From: Vanessa cardui
Lineage: Eukaryota; Arthropoda; Insecta; Lepidoptera; Nymphalidae
Assembly: GCF_905220365.1 (NCBI RefSeq)
Contig: NC_061127.1
Span: 8,432,001-8,496,000, forward strand
DNA length: 64,000 bases
Direction of reading: 5' to 3'
The notes beneath the pieces are model-generated. The model was given only the letters and a program-made list of their open reading frames with translations. It had not been told where the DNA came from and made no database searches. A program made the position numbers and the translations under genes. Shown here piece after piece: positions 61,511-64,000 of this stretch. Every line of letters begins with the position of its first letter. Positions within the stretch are counted from its first letter, which is position 1.

Positions 61511-61785
61511 GGTTGAAAACCACGTAATCAAACCTCCAGACTGCCTGTGATACTGAATGCAGTGAAATAGTCTAATTATTTCTACTACTTGTGTAACTTT
61601 TTTTTGTAGATCTTTAGGAAGACTTATATTAGTGTACGATATATCACCATGACACGTATTTCCAAGATTTATATATTAGTTTTACCCTTAGCAAATATCG
61701 TATACGTGAGTGATACGAGTATGTTGGTACGTCTTGTGCGTATAACAAGTTCAATGTTAATACCAACGTCATAATAAAACTAATT

Positions 61786-61791
61786 TTTATT
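61786..61791 (-). terminator. Possible minus-strand poly(A) signal
   Basis: TTTATT on the plus strand (AATAAA on minus), about 95 bases after the stop of the candidate terminal exon at 61887-61908. Confidence 0.3.
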
Positions 61792-61886
61792 ACTTTTGCA
61801 TTGAGAATAACTCTTTAATATACCATACATGTATAAATAAACAAATAATTACGACAAAATGTTATGTATAAAACATTGTTTAATGA

Positions 61887-61908
61887 TTAGGCCTTGTCGT
61901 CCTTGCAA
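61887..61908 (-). CDS. Candidate terminal coding exon of a minus-strand gene
   Basis: On the minus strand a strong polypyrimidine tract (TTTGTTTTTTTTTTCCAG) is followed by a GC-richer 22-base stretch ending in TAA. With one base carried from the previous exon it reads (C)KDDKA-stop. A poly(A) signal lies 95 bases further on. The rest of the gene would be at higher coordinates, but no matching upstream exon is evident before 64000. The product cannot be named. The exon is short, so chance cannot be excluded. Confidence 0.3.
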
Positions 61909-61914
61909 CTGGAA

Positions 61915-63276
61915 AAAAAAAACAAATATATTTTAAGATTAAAACAAACTAAAACTGCTTAAACTATTAAAACTAAAATCGGTTGATAACTCAAATACTT
62001 ACTATGAAATTTTTTAAAGTCATCGAAAAATATATGGGTGTATGGTGGCTTTACCGAAGTTTACGATTTAAACTTTGTAAAGATAGCAATATACTTTAAA
62101 ATAGTAAATATCGACTTGGGAAGACACTTGGACCGTTTTCGAGTAGGTACTTAATCAGTGAAACCAACAAAAATACACATATAATTCTTGATTAATTTAA
62201 ATAAAAATTGATTTTATTTCTATTAATCAAAAATAACAGTAATGGAAATAGACACTAACATTATCAGTAGCATTTCCCACAATTTAAAAATAAATATTTA
62301 TGTAAGTTTCACCATTTGTACTCATATTATAAAAAAATAAGTAAGTTATTATATGGAACTATTCAGTGACATTGTTTGTTTTTGTTGATTTTTTTTCAAA
62401 CAACCTTCTCTTGTAAAAGTAGAAGAAGTAATTAAAAACATTACTTTTTTTAACTAATTCACTTTTATCGATTTCCTTGTTACACAAATAAATCGATATA
62501 TTTAGGTCGTCCAATCAATTTGGAGAAACGTTTTTTGAGTAAAACCTCATTTAATCATTAAAAAAACATTGTCTATTATGTTGTTTAAAAATTTAATTTT
62601 GACAGTCTAAGATTGATATACGTTACAGAAAATTTTCGAACGAATAAAATTGGTTTCCAATTTTAAATCGTGAAAATTTGACTCTTTTTCGGTCTACACA
62701 TATTTATCTAACTATATATAATTTTTTGAATGTGTAGATCTTTTGTAATTAATTTAATTCTTAAAAGGCTTTTTTCGTGTTGGATCGGGTGGATATCGAT
62801 GTGCTCAGAAAGATAAAAAAACATATTTTTTAACCCAGAATAAGTCGGGATGTTCAGCTAGTTATGAATAGATAAGATACAATGTATTTTATTACCAGCG
62901 ATGATACTTTAGAACTTATTAATAAATACTCGTTTGTCCATAAATGGCCATCAATAAATGATAAACTATAATTAATAATGTGAAATTATTAAATTGATTT
63001 CAATACTCAAATTTAAATACAAAGATGTATTTGATTATAGTAAATAAATATAAATTATTTTTGAAATGACATCAAATTAGATTGAAATTACAATTGTAGG
63101 CCTTCTTAGAAGAGTTTTTATAAGGTTGAGCTTTATCTCTTAATCATAATTAATAATTATAAATGGCATTGCGATATTTCTAATGTTCGTATATATATCG
63201 GATGATGATTAAAAATACAATTATTTAGACAAGTTTCCTAACAGTTGGCATTCGTTCCTCGTCAGAGACGCTCGCA
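61915..63276. other. AT-rich DNA, no exon seen
   Basis: Would be intron if the minus-strand exon at 61887 is real. No coding signal, no clear repeat. Confidence 0.4.
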
Positions 63277-63361
63277 TATATAAAACGCTAATAGGAACAT
63301 AGTTTTAGTGTTTTTTCAACTTTATTACCGACAACAGGAAGTCACATCTTTGTAATAACGA
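63277..63361 (+). promoter_or_regulatory. Candidate core promoter and first untranslated exon
   Basis: TATATAAAA (63277-63285) and an initiator-like TTTAGTG with A at 63307 are spaced exactly 30 bases apart, the standard insect pol II layout. A possible 5' exon of about 55 bases without ATG follows, then a donor CGAG|GTATGT at 63362. This suggests a plus-strand gene whose coding exons lie past the window. The gene is unknown. Confidence 0.4.
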
Positions 63362-64000
63362 GGTATGTTAGTTGTCTTAAATTGTTAAAATATGCATTTC
63401 AAAATTAAACTTTATATATAGAAATAATTTAATTAATATTGTTGTGTTTATTTATACTTAACGCTGCTTGTTATCATTATTTTGTACTTTATTATATACA
63501 TAGTGTTACGGTTATATTTTTAAATTTCTTTTTTTTATTAATCATTTCATCTTATAAAGAATTTTTTTACGATAAAAGCTATCAATGGTTAATAAAATTT
63601 GAATTTTTTTTTTATATTAAAAAAAATCTTTATTACCATAAAATTAACATTTACATTAATAGAAGAGGTCATAAATCCGTATTAGGACCTCTTTTACTAT
63701 TTTAAATTAAATACTAAATTTCGTTTTAAAAGGTCAAAATACTTTATTATTTATAACCGGTTCATATTGTATTTGAAATATTTTAATATTAAAACACAGT
63801 CGTTTTAGAAAATTTGAGGATATAATGGATGATTTTTTGAAGACATTCATTATGTTCAATCAACCAAAAAAAAAATCGCTTAACACACGTGAGCTAAAGG
63901 TACTGAATTCCGATTAATAATTAATATATATATTAGCAACCCATCTACTGGGCTACTTCCCAATGGGATTGCCACCTACTTAACTCTCGGGACTCACTCA
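63362..64000. other. Window end, AT-rich, probable intron
   Basis: An 88-codon frame at 63439-63705 is low-complexity Phe/Tyr/Ile and is not called. The last 80 bases are more balanced in composition but cut off by the window. Confidence 0.35.

Noticed and set aside
63439..63705. 88-codon frame near the window end
   Set aside because: Low-complexity Phe/Tyr/Ile typical of AT-rich DNA; no start context or domain.

Overview
The window reads as AT-rich nuclear DNA of a lepidopteran, most likely a butterfly (Nymphalidae is a guess). Reasons: an intron-rich gene of the insect Yellow/MRJP family, GT-AG introns of very different size, and a dense load of tRNA-headed SINEs, LINEs and non-autonomous DNA transposons of the kind seen in butterfly genomes. 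There are no bacterial operons, rRNA genes or CRISPR arrays.

Region 1 (1-20 kb) has no recognisable host gene. It is dominated by mobile DNA: a 430-bp TA-flanked MITE (1159-1592); an apparently full-length, open-frame non-LTR retrotransposon (2517-7265) inserted inside an older SINE-like repeat with a 7-bp target duplication; further SINE copies; and a 2.3-kb TTAA-flanked DNA element (14011-16347) carrying a long AT microsatellite. Several short perfect palindromes lie between them. Region 2 (20-30.7 kb) has GC-richer patches with Inr-like and splice-donor-like motifs (20.18-20.42 kb, 21.06-21.18 kb) that could be 5' untranslated exons of the Yellow gene, and a long inverted duplication (24723-25063 against 26713-27058).

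Region 3 (30760-53574) is the one well-supported host gene. Seven coding exons on the + strand join in frame into a 413-residue secreted Yellow-family protein. The introns hold nearly all the length. Intron 2 (9.1 kb) contains a triple nest: a hAT-type MITE (41435-41803) inside a 2.1-kb unclassified TIR element with GTCGTATA subterminal repeats (40473-42600), inside a tRNA-derived SINE. Intron 6 holds a truncated relative of the LINE from region 1.

Region 4 (53.6-64 kb) has a possible distal poly(A) site (55422), more SINEs (one with clean target duplications at 57000-57307), a possible terminal exon of a minus-strand gene (61887-61908), and a well-spaced TATA/Inr core promoter followed by a splice donor (63277-63361). 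The last suggests a plus-strand gene that starts here and continues past the right edge.
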